From: Clavibacter californiensis
GTDB lineage: Bacteria > Actinomycetota > Actinomycetes > Actinomycetales > Microbacteriaceae
Length of the DNA: 64,000 bases
Direction: 5' to 3'
Assembly: GCF_021952865.1 (NCBI RefSeq)
Contig: NZ_CP040792.1
Span: forward strand, 2,790,001 to 2,854,000
A model generated the notes under the pieces. The model saw only the letters and a program-made list of their open reading frames with translations, did not search any database and was not told the DNA's origin. A program made the translations under genes and the position numbers. This document shows, piece by piece, positions 1 to 8,628 of this stretch (the first letter of the stretch is position 1; every line of letters begins with the position of its first letter).

Positions 1-1077
1 GGATCCGCGCACGACCTGCACGCCGGCGATCCCGGACAGCGCGTCGGACACCTCCGCGTCCGCCTCGGGCGCGATGACGTCGACCTCGCCCGCCTGGAGC
101 GCGGCGACGGCGGCGCCGGGATCCTCGATCGTGGACACGACGATGCGCTCGACCGACGGGCGGTGCAGGCCCGTGTAGAAGCGGTTGGCGCGCAGCGTGA
201 TGGAGGTCCCCGGGTCGATCGACTCGATGGCGTACGGGCCGGAGCCCACGGCGCGATCCGGGTGCGCGGCGATCTCCGCCACGCCGAACCCGCGGTTCCA
301 CGCGTCGGAGATGGGCGAGAGGAGCTCGGGCGCGCGATCCTGCACGGCGTCCACGAGCGTCTGCTTCGCGCGGCCGGGGCTCGACATGTCGAGCGCGAGC
401 TGCGCCACGCTGTGCGCGGGCAGGCCCACCTCGAAGGCGAGCCGCCAGTCGGGCGCGTACTCGTCGAAGACCATGGTGATCGACCGGCCGCCGTCCCCGA
501 TCTCGGGCGTGCGGGTGACGTGCGAGAGCGTCTCGTCCGCGGCCGCGTCGAAGTAGACGGTCTGCTCCGGCAGCGGACCCGTGTAGCCGCCCGTCGTCTC
601 GTCCACGTAGCCGGACGGGTCGAACCCGGGGGTGTCGAGCGCGCCGGATCCGGCGGCCCAGGCCAGCAGGAGGTCCGCCGCGTCGACGGGCTCGCCGTCG
701 GACCAGCGGACGCCCTCGGCGACGGTGTACTCGACCGTGAACGGATCGCGCGAGACGACCTTCGCGGTCCCGTAGCCCGGGTCGGCGGCGACGCTGCCGT
801 CCGCGGCGACCTCGGAGAACCGCGAGTTCGTCGCGTGCACGATCTCCCGGTTGCCCTCGGTGCCACCCGTGCGCGACGCCGCGTTGTAGGAGGTGAAGGA
901 GGTGGGGACCGCGGCGCGGATCTCGGTGTCGGCCACCATCCCGGTGGTCGGCGAGCAGGCGGCGAGGCCGGCGACGAGCGCCAGCGCGACGGCGGCGGAT
1001 GCGCCCCGGACGGCCCGGCGGATCCCTCGCGGGCGCCGGGCTCTGGCGGCCCCGGGGCCTCGCGTGTCGCTGTCCAT
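1..1077 (-). CDS. Peptide ABC transporter substrate-binding lipoprotein (C-terminus outside window)
   Basis: The frame runs off the left edge, so only about the first 359 residues are visible. It starts at ATG 1077. The N-terminus is arginine-rich, followed by a hydrophobic segment ending in a lipobox (LAAC, Cys near residue 41), so a membrane-anchored lipoprotein is expected. The segments VRWSDGEPVDAADLLLAWAA and the Asn-rich start are typical of SBP family 5 (DppA/OppA) peptide binders. It is paralogous to the binding protein at 6498-8339 (compare VKWSDGTPVDAADMLLNWAA). It lies downstream of the fused ATPase gene on the same strand, with a hairpin between them. Ligand specificity cannot be read from the sequence. 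Confidence 0.9.
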   Translation of the reverse strand, partial: MDSDTRGPGAARARRPRGIRRAVRGASAAVALALVAGLAACSPTTGMVADTEIRAAVPTSFTSYNAASRTGGTEGNREIVHATNSRFSEVAADGSVAADPGYGTAKVVSRDPFTVEYTVAEGVRWSDGEPVDAADLLLAWAAGSGALDTPGFDPSGYVDETTGGYTGPLPEQTVYFDAAADETLSHVTRTPEIGDGGRSITMVFDEYAPDWRLAFEVGLPAHSVAQLALDMSSPGRAKQTLVDAVQDRAPELLSPISDAWNRGFGVAEIAAHPDRAVGSGPYAIESIDPGTSITLRANRFYTGLHRPSVERIVVSTIEDPGAAVAALQAGEVDVIAPEADAEVSDALSGIAGVQVVRGS

Positions 1078-1108
1078 CGCCGTCGATCCTACGCGAGCGG
1101 CACGACGA

Positions 1109-1157
1109 GGCCCGCCGCCCGAGCGCCCCCGCGAGGGGGTGCGTCGGACGGCGGGCC
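1109..1157 (-). terminator. Hairpin downstream of the peptide ABC ATPase gene
   Basis: A 9-bp perfect stem (GGCCCGCCG at 1109-1117 with CGGCGGGCC at 1149-1157) encloses further partly paired GC-rich sequence. It lies directly after the ATPase stop codon (1174) on the minus strand. There is no clear T-tract, as is common for actinobacterial terminators. It probably reduces read-through into the second binding-protein gene. Confidence 0.5.
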
Positions 1158-1173
1158 GGGTCGTGCGGGCGGA

Positions 1174-2865
1174 TCAGGCCGCGGGCGGCTGCTGGTCCCG
1201 CAGCGCCTCGCGGAGCTCGCGGCGCTCCTGCTGCTGGTCGGGATCCGGCAGCGGGACCGCGGCGATGAGCTTCTGCGTGTACGGGTGCTGCGGGTTCCGG
1301 AGGATCGACTCGGTCGGCCCCTGCTCCACGATCTTGCCGTGGTTCATCACGACGATGCGGTCGGCGAGCAGGTCGACCACCGCGAGGTCGTGGCTCACGA
1401 AGAGGCACGCGAACTGGAGCTCCTTCTGGATCTCCTGCAGCAGCGCGAGCACGCGGGCCTGCACCGACACGTCGAGCGCCGAGGTGGGCTCGTCGGCCAC
1501 GAGCACCTTGGGCCGGAGCGCGAGCGCGCGTGCGATGCCGACGCGCTGTCGCTGGCCGCCGGAGAGCTCGTTCGGGTAGCGGTTGCGGAAGCTGCGGGGC
1601 AGCTCGACCTGCTCGAGGAGCTCCTCGACGCGGTCGCTCTGCTGCTTCTTCGAGAACTGCCCCGAGAGCTCGAGCGGCTCGCCGATGCTCTGGCCGATGG
1701 GCCAGCGCGGGTTGAGCGAGGAGCCCGGGTCCTGGAACACGATGCCGATCTCGCGGCGCACGGCACGGAGGTCCTTCTGCGAGATGCCCGTCATGCGGCG
1801 TCCGGCGACGACGAGCTCGCCGCCCGCGACGGGCAGGAGGCCGACCGCGGCGCGCGCGATGGTGGTCTTGCCGGATCCCGACTCGCCCACGACGCCGACG
1901 ACCTCACCGGGGTGGATGTCGAAGGACGCGCCGGTGACCGCCCGGAACGCCGGCACGCGGCCGAGCTTCGGGTAGTCGATGTCCACCTCCTTGAGGGAGA
2001 TGGCGGGCTCGGTCGTGCGCTCGACGACCTCGATCTGCGACGCCTCGCCCGTGCCGAGGTGCGGCACCGACGCGAGCAGCTGCTTCGTGTACGGGTCCTT
2101 CGGCGACTGGAAGATCTCGCGCACCGAGCCGCGCTCGACGATGCGGCCGCTCTTCATCACGATGACGTTGGTCGCGAGGTCGGCCACCACGCCCATGTCG
2201 TGCGTGATGATCACGATCGCGCTGTTGAGGCGCTGGTGGAGTCTGCGCAGCAGGTCGAGGATCTCGGCCTGGATCGTCACGTCGAGCGCCGTCGTGGGCT
2301 CGTCCGCGATGAGCATGTCGGGGTCGCACGACAACGACTGCGCGATCATCGCGCGCTGACGCTGACCTCCCGACAGCTGGTGCGGGTAGGAGTCGAACGC
2401 CTTCTCGGGATCCGGCATCTCGACGAGCTTGAGCAGCTCGAGCGCGCGCACCTTGGCGGCCGACGGGATGATCGAGTTGTGGACGCGCAGGGCCTCCACG
2501 ATCTGGAAGCCCACCGTGTACACCGGGTTGAGCGCGGTCATCGGCTCCTGGAAGATCACGGCGATGTCGTTGCCTCGCGCCTTCCGCAGCGTGGCCTGGT
2601 CGGCGCCGACCATCTCGACGCCCTTGAGCTTCGCGCTCCCCCGGACCCGGCCGTTCTTCGGCAGGAGCCCGAGCAGCGACATCGAGCTCACGGACTTGCC
2701 GGAGCCGGACTCGCCCACGATCGCGAGCACCTCGCCCGGGTTGACCTTGTAGTCCAGGTCGATGGCCGCGGGGATCCACTCGTCGCCGACCCAGAAGTCG
2801 ACGCCGAGGCCGGAGACCTCGAGGATGGGGACGATCTCGTCCGACCCGTTCGCGTGAGCGGTCAT
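1174..2865 (-). CDS. Fused dipeptide/oligopeptide ABC transporter ATP-binding protein (DppD-DppF type)
   Basis: A 563-residue protein with two complete ABC ATPase domains in tandem, energising the peptide importer whose permeases and binding protein lie upstream. Each half has a Walker A motif (GESGSGKS in both), a signature (LSGGQRQR in both) and a Walker B followed by DEPT. Oligopeptide-type C-terminal extensions follow each domain (for example [16 protein letters not shown]). I chose ATG 2865 because AGGAGG lies about 8 nt upstream; an open extension to 2913 has no such signal. It is separated from the permease genes by a plus-strand gene (2931-3542), so it probably has its own promoter in the 65-bp divergent gap. 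Confidence 0.95.
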   Translation of the reverse strand: MTAHANGSDEIVPILEVSGLGVDFWVGDEWIPAAIDLDYKVNPGEVLAIVGESGSGKSVSSMSLLGLLPKNGRVRGSAKLKGVEMVGADQATLRKARGNDIAVIFQEPMTALNPVYTVGFQIVEALRVHNSIIPSAAKVRALELLKLVEMPDPEKAFDSYPHQLSGGQRQRAMIAQSLSCDPDMLIADEPTTALDVTIQAEILDLLRRLHQRLNSAIVIITHDMGVVADLATNVIVMKSGRIVERGSVREIFQSPKDPYTKQLLASVPHLGTGEASQIEVVERTTEPAISLKEVDIDYPKLGRVPAFRAVTGASFDIHPGEVVGVVGESGSGKTTIARAAVGLLPVAGGELVVAGRRMTGISQKDLRAVRREIGIVFQDPGSSLNPRWPIGQSIGEPLELSGQFSKKQQSDRVEELLEQVELPRSFRNRYPNELSGGQRQRVGIARALALRPKVLVADEPTSALDVSVQARVLALLQEIQKELQFACLFVSHDLAVVDLLADRIVVMNHGKIVEQGPTESILRNPQHPYTQKLIAAVPLPDPDQQQERRELREALRDQQPPAA

Positions 2866-2930
2866 GCTGCGGCCTCCTGGCTGCTGGAAGTGGGGATGTC
2901 GAGGGGCGTCCACGCGGGCCGTGGGACGAT

Positions 2931-3542
2931 GTGGCCATGGATCAGCCCGTCGTCATCCGCCCGTCGTTCGGACGCCTGCTGACCGTGATCGTCTCGGCGA
3001 TCGCGGTCCTGGTGCTCGTGAGCACCGTGGTCGGGGGTCGGGCCGACCTCCTGCCGACGGCGGTGTGGGGCCCGGTGATGCTGGCCTACGTCTCGTGGCT
3101 CGTCTTCTGGCACCCGCGGGTGCGCATCGCGACCGAGGGCGTCGAGATCCGCAACGTCTTCCGCACGCACGAGATGTCGTGGCCCGCGATCCGCGAGGTC
3201 GACACCAAGTGGGCCCTGAACATCACGACCGCGCACGAGCGCGTCACGGCCTGGGCCGCTCCGGCGCCCGGTCGACGCTCCAACGCCTACATCACCACGA
3301 AGGAGGAGAAGATCCAGCCCTACCTCAGCGCCATGATGCAGGACGCGCGCCGCGGCGACCTCCCCCGCACCGACTCGGGCGACGCGGCCACGGTGATCCG
3401 CCTGCGCCTGGCCGAGCTCCGCGAGGCTGGCCACCTGGGCGGCCCGGTCGAGGAGGAGGAACGGCGCGTCCGCACGCACTGGGCGGAGATCGCCGTGCTC
3501 GCGGTGCTCGTCGTCGCGACTGTGCTGACCGGCCTGCTCTGA
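2931..3542 (+). CDS. PH-domain-like membrane protein
   Basis: A 203-residue protein with two N-terminal hydrophobic helices (about residues 16-35 and 45-62), a soluble bacterial PH-like core (RVRIATEGVEIRNVFRTHEM, then a Trp-rich strand) and a C-terminal TM helix (about 180-203). This is the architecture of small actinobacterial PH-domain membrane proteins, whose role is unknown. GTG 2931 and ATG 2937 are both usable starts. It is transcribed opposite to the surrounding peptide transporter genes, splitting the permease genes from the ATPase gene. A direct functional link to peptide uptake is not shown. Confidence 0.8.
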   Translation: MAMDQPVVIRPSFGRLLTVIVSAIAVLVLVSTVVGGRADLLPTAVWGPVMLAYVSWLVFWHPRVRIATEGVEIRNVFRTHEMSWPAIREVDTKWALNITTAHERVTAWAAPAPGRRSNAYITTKEEKIQPYLSAMMQDARRGDLPRTDSGDAATVIRLRLAELREAGHLGGPVEEEERRVRTHWAEIAVLAVLVVATVLTGLL

Positions 3543-3548
3543 CGGGCG

Positions 3549-3590
3549 ACCGACCGCACGCACCCGGCCGTGCGGCCGGCGCGAGTCGGT
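3549..3590. terminator. Candidate bidirectional terminator
   Basis: Between two convergent stops there is a nested inverted repeat: outer arms ACCGAC (3549-3554) and GTCGGT (3585-3590), inner arms CCGGCC (3564-3569) and GGCCGG (3574-3579) with a GTGC loop. Pairing in the middle is imperfect. Its position between convergent genes supports termination. Confidence 0.4.
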
Positions 3591-3595
3591 GATCG

Positions 3596-4789
3596 TCATC
3601 GGCCGTCCGCGCTGTCGGGTGCCTGGCCGTCGGCGGGGCCGTCCGCCTGCGCGTCCGGTCGGGCGGATCCGACGGGCGGCGGCACGCGCACGCCCTCGGC
3701 CCCGGCGCCGGTCGTCGGACCCTGGTGGCGGCGGTTACGCCCGGTGAGCATCGCGAACATCTGCTTGTAGGGGCCCTGGCCGCCCGGCATGCGCCGCTGG
3801 CGCGGGTCGAACGCGTCGCGCAGGCCGTCGCCGATGAAGTTGATCGACAGCGCGATGATGATGATGAACAGGCCGGGGAACCAGAACAGCCACGGCCGGG
3901 TCGCGAACGCGCCCTGGTACTCGTTGATGATCTGGCCGAGCGAGACGTCGGGCTTCACGATGCCGAACCCGAGGAACGACAGCGCGGCCTCGAGGAGGAT
4001 CGCGGCGCTCATCAGCAGGGTCGTGGAGACGATGACCACACCGATGGCGTTCGGCAGGATGTGCCGGAACACGATGCGGCTGTTCGAGGCGCCGGCGACG
4101 CGCGCGGCGTCGACGAACTCGCGCTCGCGGAGGCTCAGGAACTCGCCGCGCACGAGGCGGGCCAGCGACGGCCAGCCGATGAGGCCGAGGACGATGCCGA
4201 GCACCACCGCGCCGAGCCCGCCGAAGGTGCGGCCGAGGACGGCCGCGATCACGATCACGGGGATCACGATGATGAGATCGGTGAAGCGCATGAGCAGCGA
4301 GTCGATGCGTCCGCGGAAGAAGCCGGACACGGCCCCGATCACGATGCCGATGAACGCGGCGATGATGCCGTACAGCACCATCACGACGATGGACTGCTGC
4401 GTGCCGCGCATGACGCGGGCGAAGATGTCGCGCCCGATCTCGTCCTGGCCGAAGGGGTGCGCGCCGAACTGGAAGGGGAGCTCCCACGTCGGGTTGCCGC
4501 CGTTGACGATGGGCGACGCGTCCTCGTAGCCCCACATCCACCAGCCGGGGATGCGCAGGCCGAAGAACTGGATGCCGACGGACGAGTACACGAGGATCGC
4601 CATGAGCAGGAGCACCACGAGCGCGGTCATGGCGCCCTTGTGGCGGAGGAACCGGCGGCGGACGACGGTGCCCTGGCTGAGGCCCTCTATCTCCCGCTGC
4701 TCGATCGTCAGCTCGGAGTTGGCGCCGCCCTCGGGCAGGTGCGGGTCATTGTGGGGGTCGTTGGGGTTCCCCATCAGTGCGTTGGACAT
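3596..4789 (-). CDS. Peptide ABC transporter permease, DppC/OppC type
   Basis: A 397-residue inner-membrane permease. After a cytosolic N-terminus it has a first TM (about 50-72), the family's periplasmic region with the HPFGQDEIGRDIFARVMRG block, and then five TM helices with the EAA loop (REFVDAARVAGASNSRIVFRH), all typical of the BPD_transp_1 subunit of peptide importers. The C-terminal 60 residues are a hydrophilic, Pro/Gly/Asp-rich tail not needed for transport in relatives. ATG 4789 follows the upstream permease stop by 3 bp, so the two are translationally linked. It works with the DppB-type protein, the fused ATPase and the binding lipoproteins in this cluster. Confidence 0.95.
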   Translation of the reverse strand: MSNALMGNPNDPHNDPHLPEGGANSELTIEQREIEGLSQGTVVRRRFLRHKGAMTALVVLLLMAILVYSSVGIQFFGLRIPGWWMWGYEDASPIVNGGNPTWELPFQFGAHPFGQDEIGRDIFARVMRGTQQSIVVMVLYGIIAAFIGIVIGAVSGFFRGRIDSLLMRFTDLIIVIPVIVIAAVLGRTFGGLGAVVLGIVLGLIGWPSLARLVRGEFLSLREREFVDAARVAGASNSRIVFRHILPNAIGVVIVSTTLLMSAAILLEAALSFLGFGIVKPDVSLGQIINEYQGAFATRPWLFWFPGLFIIIIALSINFIGDGLRDAFDPRQRRMPGGQGPYKQMFAMLTGRNRRHQGPTTGAGAEGVRVPPPVGSARPDAQADGPADGQAPDSADGR

Positions 4790-4792
4790 GTG

Positions 4793-6319
4793 TCAGCTCA
4801 CCCGGATTCGAGGATCGAGGACCGAGTACAGGATGTCGGCCAGCATGTTGAAGATGACGGTCAGGATGCTGGTGATCAGGATGAATCCCATCAGCGGGTT
4901 GAGGTCGGTCTTGGTCAGGGCGTCCTGGAAGACGGATCCCATGCCCTTCCAGGCGAAGATCGTCTCCGTGATCACCGCGCCGCCGATGAGGCCGCCCACG
5001 TCGAAGGCGATGACGGTGGCGACCGGGATCATGGCGTTGCGGAACGCGTGGCGCATGATCACGGTGCGCTCGGTGAGGCCCTTGGCCCGCGCGGTGCGCA
5101 CGTAGTCCTGGTTCATGACCTCGAGGAGGCTCGCCCGCGAGTAGCGCGAGTAGCTCGCGACGGAGATGAGGAGGATCGCGATCGTCGGCAGCAGGAGGTG
5201 GGTGTAGCTGTCGAGCATGCCCTGCCAGATCGAGCCGTTGAGGCCCGGCGTCACCGCGCCGACGGTGGCGATGGGGCGGCCGCGGGTGTTGGTGACGTAG
5301 TCCGGCCACACCTGCATGACGCGGTCGACGATGATCAGCAGCGCGACGAGGCCACCGGTGATGCCGGCGCCGCGGGCCACGATGGGCTTGTCGTTCTGGC
5401 CGACGACGTAGCCGAGGACCACGCCGATCACGGCGAACGCGAGGACGAGCACGATCGTGATCCACCAGGGCGCGGAGACCGTGAGCACATACTGCAGCGG
5501 GTACCAGAGCGCGGCACCGAGCACGGCCATCCCAAGGGCCGAGTAGAACGCCCGGCGGTTGCGCAGCCCGGTCGAGAGCGAGGTGATGAGCACCGCGATG
5601 AGTGCGCCGAGCGCGCCGATGAGGACGATGCCGAGACCGGGACGGGAGAACCAGTCCGTCGCCACCAGGTAGACGAGCACGACGGCGGTGATGACCGTCG
5701 CGGAGCCGAACACGATGAGGCGCGGCTTCGGGTCGCCGCCGATGATGCTCATCCAGACGAAGCCCGACACGAGCGACAGGACGACGATGAGGATCGGCGG
5801 GATCGACGGGTTCACGAGGAAGTCGTTGAAGCCGATGGCCACGTACTGCTTCAGCAGCACGGCGACGAAGAAGATCGGCAGCGAGAAGAAGAGGAACGAC
5901 GCGAAGGTGACCGTGTAGTCGTAGCCGCTGTACTGGCGGAGCGCGGTCGTCATGCCGATGGAGACGCCGATGAGCACCGCGATGATCGTGGCGATCGTCA
6001 CGAGCTGGATGGTCTGGCCGGCGGCGTTGGCGATGAGGTCGTTGACCTCGCGGCCGTCGATGGCCTTGCCGAGGTCGATCTGTCCGATGAAGACCTTGAA
6101 CACGCCGCCGAGCCAGATGAAGTAGCGCAGCGGCGACGGGACGTCGAGGTCGAGGAGATCGGTGCGGGCCGCGATGAGGGCGTCGCGGTTGGGCGAAGGG
6201 CTCTCGCGCAGATCACCGAGGGGATCACCCGAGTTGGCAGCCAGGTTGTAGATGATGAAGCTGGCGCCCAGGAGGACGAAGAACGACGCGACGAGGCGTC
6301 TCAAGACGAAGGTAAGCAC
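4793..6319 (-). CDS. Peptide ABC transporter permease, DppB type with large membrane insertion
   Basis: A 508-residue permease starting at GTG 6319; an upstream AAAGGGA lies rather far away (about 13 nt). Family features are an N-terminal TM (FVLRRLVASFFVLLGASFII), a periplasmic segment, core helices and an EAA loop (NQDYVRTARAKGLTERTVIM) near the C-terminus, ending in SVLDPRIRVS. Standard DppB/OppB proteins are about 310-340 residues. The excess is one block, roughly residues 170-335, containing about five additional hydrophobic segments between the usual TM3 and TM4. The flanking core is intact, so this is an insertion and not a fusion at an end. It pairs with the DppC-type permease 3 bp downstream. 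Confidence 0.93.
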   Translation of the reverse strand: MLTFVLRRLVASFFVLLGASFIIYNLAANSGDPLGDLRESPSPNRDALIAARTDLLDLDVPSPLRYFIWLGGVFKVFIGQIDLGKAIDGREVNDLIANAAGQTIQLVTIATIIAVLIGVSIGMTTALRQYSGYDYTVTFASFLFFSLPIFFVAVLLKQYVAIGFNDFLVNPSIPPILIVVLSLVSGFVWMSIIGGDPKPRLIVFGSATVITAVVLVYLVATDWFSRPGLGIVLIGALGALIAVLITSLSTGLRNRRAFYSALGMAVLGAALWYPLQYVLTVSAPWWITIVLVLAFAVIGVVLGYVVGQNDKPIVARGAGITGGLVALLIIVDRVMQVWPDYVTNTRGRPIATVGAVTPGLNGSIWQGMLDSYTHLLLPTIAILLISVASYSRYSRASLLEVMNQDYVRTARAKGLTERTVIMRHAFRNAMIPVATVIAFDVGGLIGGAVITETIFAWKGMGSVFQDALTKTDLNPLMGFILITSILTVIFNMLADILYSVLDPRIRVS

Positions 6320-6423
6320 AGGGCGACGACGTCCCTTTCTGTGTTCGGCCAGGGCTCGTGACCCGACCCGACGAGAGCATACGCGGCCGGATCCGCGGAT
6401 CACGAATCGGCAACGGACATGGA

Positions 6424-6457
6424 GAGGGTGCCGAGGCCAGGCGGCCTCGGCACCCTC
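6424..6457 (-). terminator. Intra-operon hairpin between binding protein and permease genes
   Basis: A perfect 15-bp stem (6424-6438 with 6443-6457) and a four-base AGGC loop, about 40 bp beyond the binding-protein stop codon and before the permease start, transcribed leftwards. It should attenuate transcription or stabilise the 3' end of the binding-protein mRNA, giving more binding protein than permease, a common arrangement in ABC importers. Confidence 0.7.
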
Positions 6458-6497
6458 GCACCCTCCCGTTCAGGGGACGGCGCTCATTGCTTCCGTG

Positions 6498-8339
6498 CTA
6501 GTTGGCGGCGTTGTCTGCCGGGGCCCACTCCCAGTAGTTCCAGAAGTAGGTCGGGGACAGGAACGCCGGCTTGACGCCCGTGACCGTGTCGCTCCAGGCG
6601 GTGAGGCCCGGGAACTGGAAGATCGGCGTCGTCCAGCCCTGCTGCTGGATGAGGGTCTCGGCCTGGATGAGCAGATCGCGCTGCTTGTCCGTGTCGGTCT
6701 CGGTGTCCAGCTGCTTGAAGAGGTCGTCGACCTCGGGGTCCGACCAGCCGTAGTAGTTGTTGATGCCACCGGTCTGGTAGTTCGGGCCGGACTCGCCGAC
6801 CGCGAGGCTCGTGGACTGCCATCCGAAGAGGGCGATGTCGTACGAGTCGGGCTTGCTGGAGAGGTCGGCACCCCACGTGGCGCTGTTCACGTCGATGAGG
6901 TTGATGCCGGCCTGGGCTGCCGACTGGCGCATGAGCTCGAACTCCTGCTGGCGGCGCGTGTTGCCCTGGCCGTAGATGACGCGGGCGTCGATCGTGCCCG
7001 TGACGCCGGCCTGTGCGAGGTCCGCCTTGGCGCCCTCGATGTCGACGGCCTGGTCCTTGTAGCCGTTCTTCTCGACCGAGGCCTCGTAGTTCGGCGTGCC
7101 GGGGACGAAGACGTTCGAGTTGCGGAGCTCCGCGTCCTCCTGGAGGGGCTTGATCAGCTTGTCGAGGATCTCCTCGCGCGGCAGCGTCTTGAAGAACGCC
7201 TGGCGGACGAGCTTGGCCTTCTCGGCGTCTCCGCCGTACTTCGTGGGGTCGAACGGGCCGCCGTTGGTGACCTGGAGGTCGACGTGCTCGTACGTGCCCT
7301 CGGCCTGGCCCTTGTACTCGATGCCGCTGAGCCCCTGGACCTGCTGGAGGAGGTCGGCCGTGGGCTGACCGGACGCGATCTGGACCTCGCCGTTGGAGAG
7401 GGCCTGGATCTGCGCCTGCGGGTCCGAGATGAAGCGGACCGTGATCTTCTCGTACTTCGGCTTCTTGTCGCCGGTGTACTCCTTGTTGGCCGTCAGGGTG
7501 ATGTACTGGTCGGCCTTGAGGTCGGTGATCGTGTACGCGCCGTCGCTCAGGGTCTTCTGCGCCTCGGACGGCATGTCCGAGTAGCGGTAGCCGTCGTTCC
7601 AGACCTTGGAGACCGGGGCGAGGACGCTGGCGTCCTTGTCCTGGATCGCCGTGATGAGCTTCTTCTTCGCGTCCTCGGGTGAGAGGTTGTCGTCGGGGAA
7701 CGCGAGCTGCGTGGTGCCGTGGGCGGAGACGCCGACGCCGTTGCCGGTCGCGACCTCCCAGTCGACGTACGGCTGGTCGTACGTGTAGGTCAGGCTGCGG
7801 CCGTCGTCGCCGATCTCGGGCGTCTTCGTGACGAGGCCGAGGCGGGTGTCCGCCACGGCGCCGGAGTTGAAGAAGACCTGGTCGTCGCCGGTGGAGACCG
7901 TGCCGTCCTCGTTCGTCGTGACGTCGTCGCTGCTCGCCGTGTTGACGTTCGTGGTGTTCGCGGCCCAGTTGAGGAGCATGTCCGCGGCGTCGACGGGCGT
8001 GCCGTCGCTCCACTTGACGCCCTCGTTGATGGTGAACTTCACGACGAGCGGGTCGTCGGAGACCTTCTCGTAGGTGCCGAAGTCGGTGTCCTTCACGAGC
8101 GACGGGCCGTCGTCGTAGTAGTTGAACGCGCGGTTCGTCAGGTACACGATGTTCGTATTGGCGGTGGCGTTGCCGGTCGCCGACGCGTTGTTGTACTCGA
8201 GGAACGGGTCGTTCCAGGCCACGGTGATCTCAGTGCCGGCGATGACCTCGGACTCCTGGGCGGGCGCAGAGCAGCCGCTGAGTACGAGGGCACCGGAGAC
8301 GATGACGGCACCAGCCGCTGCAAGGCGTCTGATTTTCAA
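6498..8339 (-). CDS. Peptide ABC transporter substrate-binding lipoprotein (DppA/OppA type)
   Basis: A 613-residue extracytoplasmic SBP family 5 protein. The start is TTG 8339, chosen because AGGAGG lies 4 nt upstream and the signal peptide then begins MKIRRLAAAG and ends in a lipobox LSGC (Cys 23). Family signatures include VKWSDGTPVDAADMLLNWAA and the C-terminal repeat of YYGWSDPEVDDLFKQL with LIQAETLIQQQGWTTPIFQF. It captures peptides for the permeases encoded immediately downstream. It is first in the cluster, followed by an attenuating hairpin. A paralogue lies at the other end of the cluster. Confidence 0.95.
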   Translation of the reverse strand: MKIRRLAAAGAVIVSGALVLSGCSAPAQESEVIAGTEITVAWNDPFLEYNNASATGNATANTNIVYLTNRAFNYYDDGPSLVKDTDFGTYEKVSDDPLVVKFTINEGVKWSDGTPVDAADMLLNWAANTTNVNTASSDDVTTNEDGTVSTGDDQVFFNSGAVADTRLGLVTKTPEIGDDGRSLTYTYDQPYVDWEVATGNGVGVSAHGTTQLAFPDDNLSPEDAKKKLITAIQDKDASVLAPVSKVWNDGYRYSDMPSEAQKTLSDGAYTITDLKADQYITLTANKEYTGDKKPKYEKITVRFISDPQAQIQALSNGEVQIASGQPTADLLQQVQGLSGIEYKGQAEGTYEHVDLQVTNGGPFDPTKYGGDAEKAKLVRQAFFKTLPREEILDKLIKPLQEDAELRNSNVFVPGTPNYEASVEKNGYKDQAVDIEGAKADLAQAGVTGTIDARVIYGQGNTRRQQEFELMRQSAAQAGINLIDVNSATWGADLSSKPDSYDIALFGWQSTSLAVGESGPNYQTGGINNYYGWSDPEVDDLFKQLDTETDTDKQRDLLIQAETLIQQQGWTTPIFQFPGLTAWSDTVTGVKPAFLSPTYFWNYWEWAPADNAAN

Positions 8340-8406
8340 GGTTCCTCCTGTGCATGGGAATGGCGCGGACCCACCGTGCGTGCGGTCGACCGCGCAGATA
8401 AGAATG

Positions 8407-8435
8407 ACCCTAGATACGGCTGGGAGTCTTTGCAA
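8407..8435 (-). promoter_or_regulatory. Candidate promoter of the peptide transporter cluster
   Basis: On the minus strand a -35-like TTGCAA (8430-8435) and a -10-like TAGGGT (8407-8412, the TAnnnT pattern of actinobacterial housekeeping sigma factors) are separated by 17 bp. This would give a leader of about 60 nt before the TTG start at 8339. The surrounding stretch is locally A/T-rich. This is a pattern match only. Confidence 0.4.
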
Positions 8436-8628
8436 AAACTGGGCCCAAACGTTACATACCGGTAACTCGGACGCGCGGATCCGCGCGTCAGGCTCCGGAT
8501 CCGTGCGTGTGGACGGCCGGATTCGCGCGTGATCACCGCCTCCTGCGACGGATCGCGTCGTCAGCGCCCTCACCGGCCACGTCCGGCCGGCGGGCGGCCC
8601 GGCGGCATCGCGCGCCTAGGATCGGCCC

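Noticed and set aside
163-6361. Very long plus-strand open frames opposite the peptide transporter genes
   Set aside because: Composition is typical of antisense frames in GC-rich DNA and no domain is recognisable; the minus-strand transporter genes explain the coding signal.
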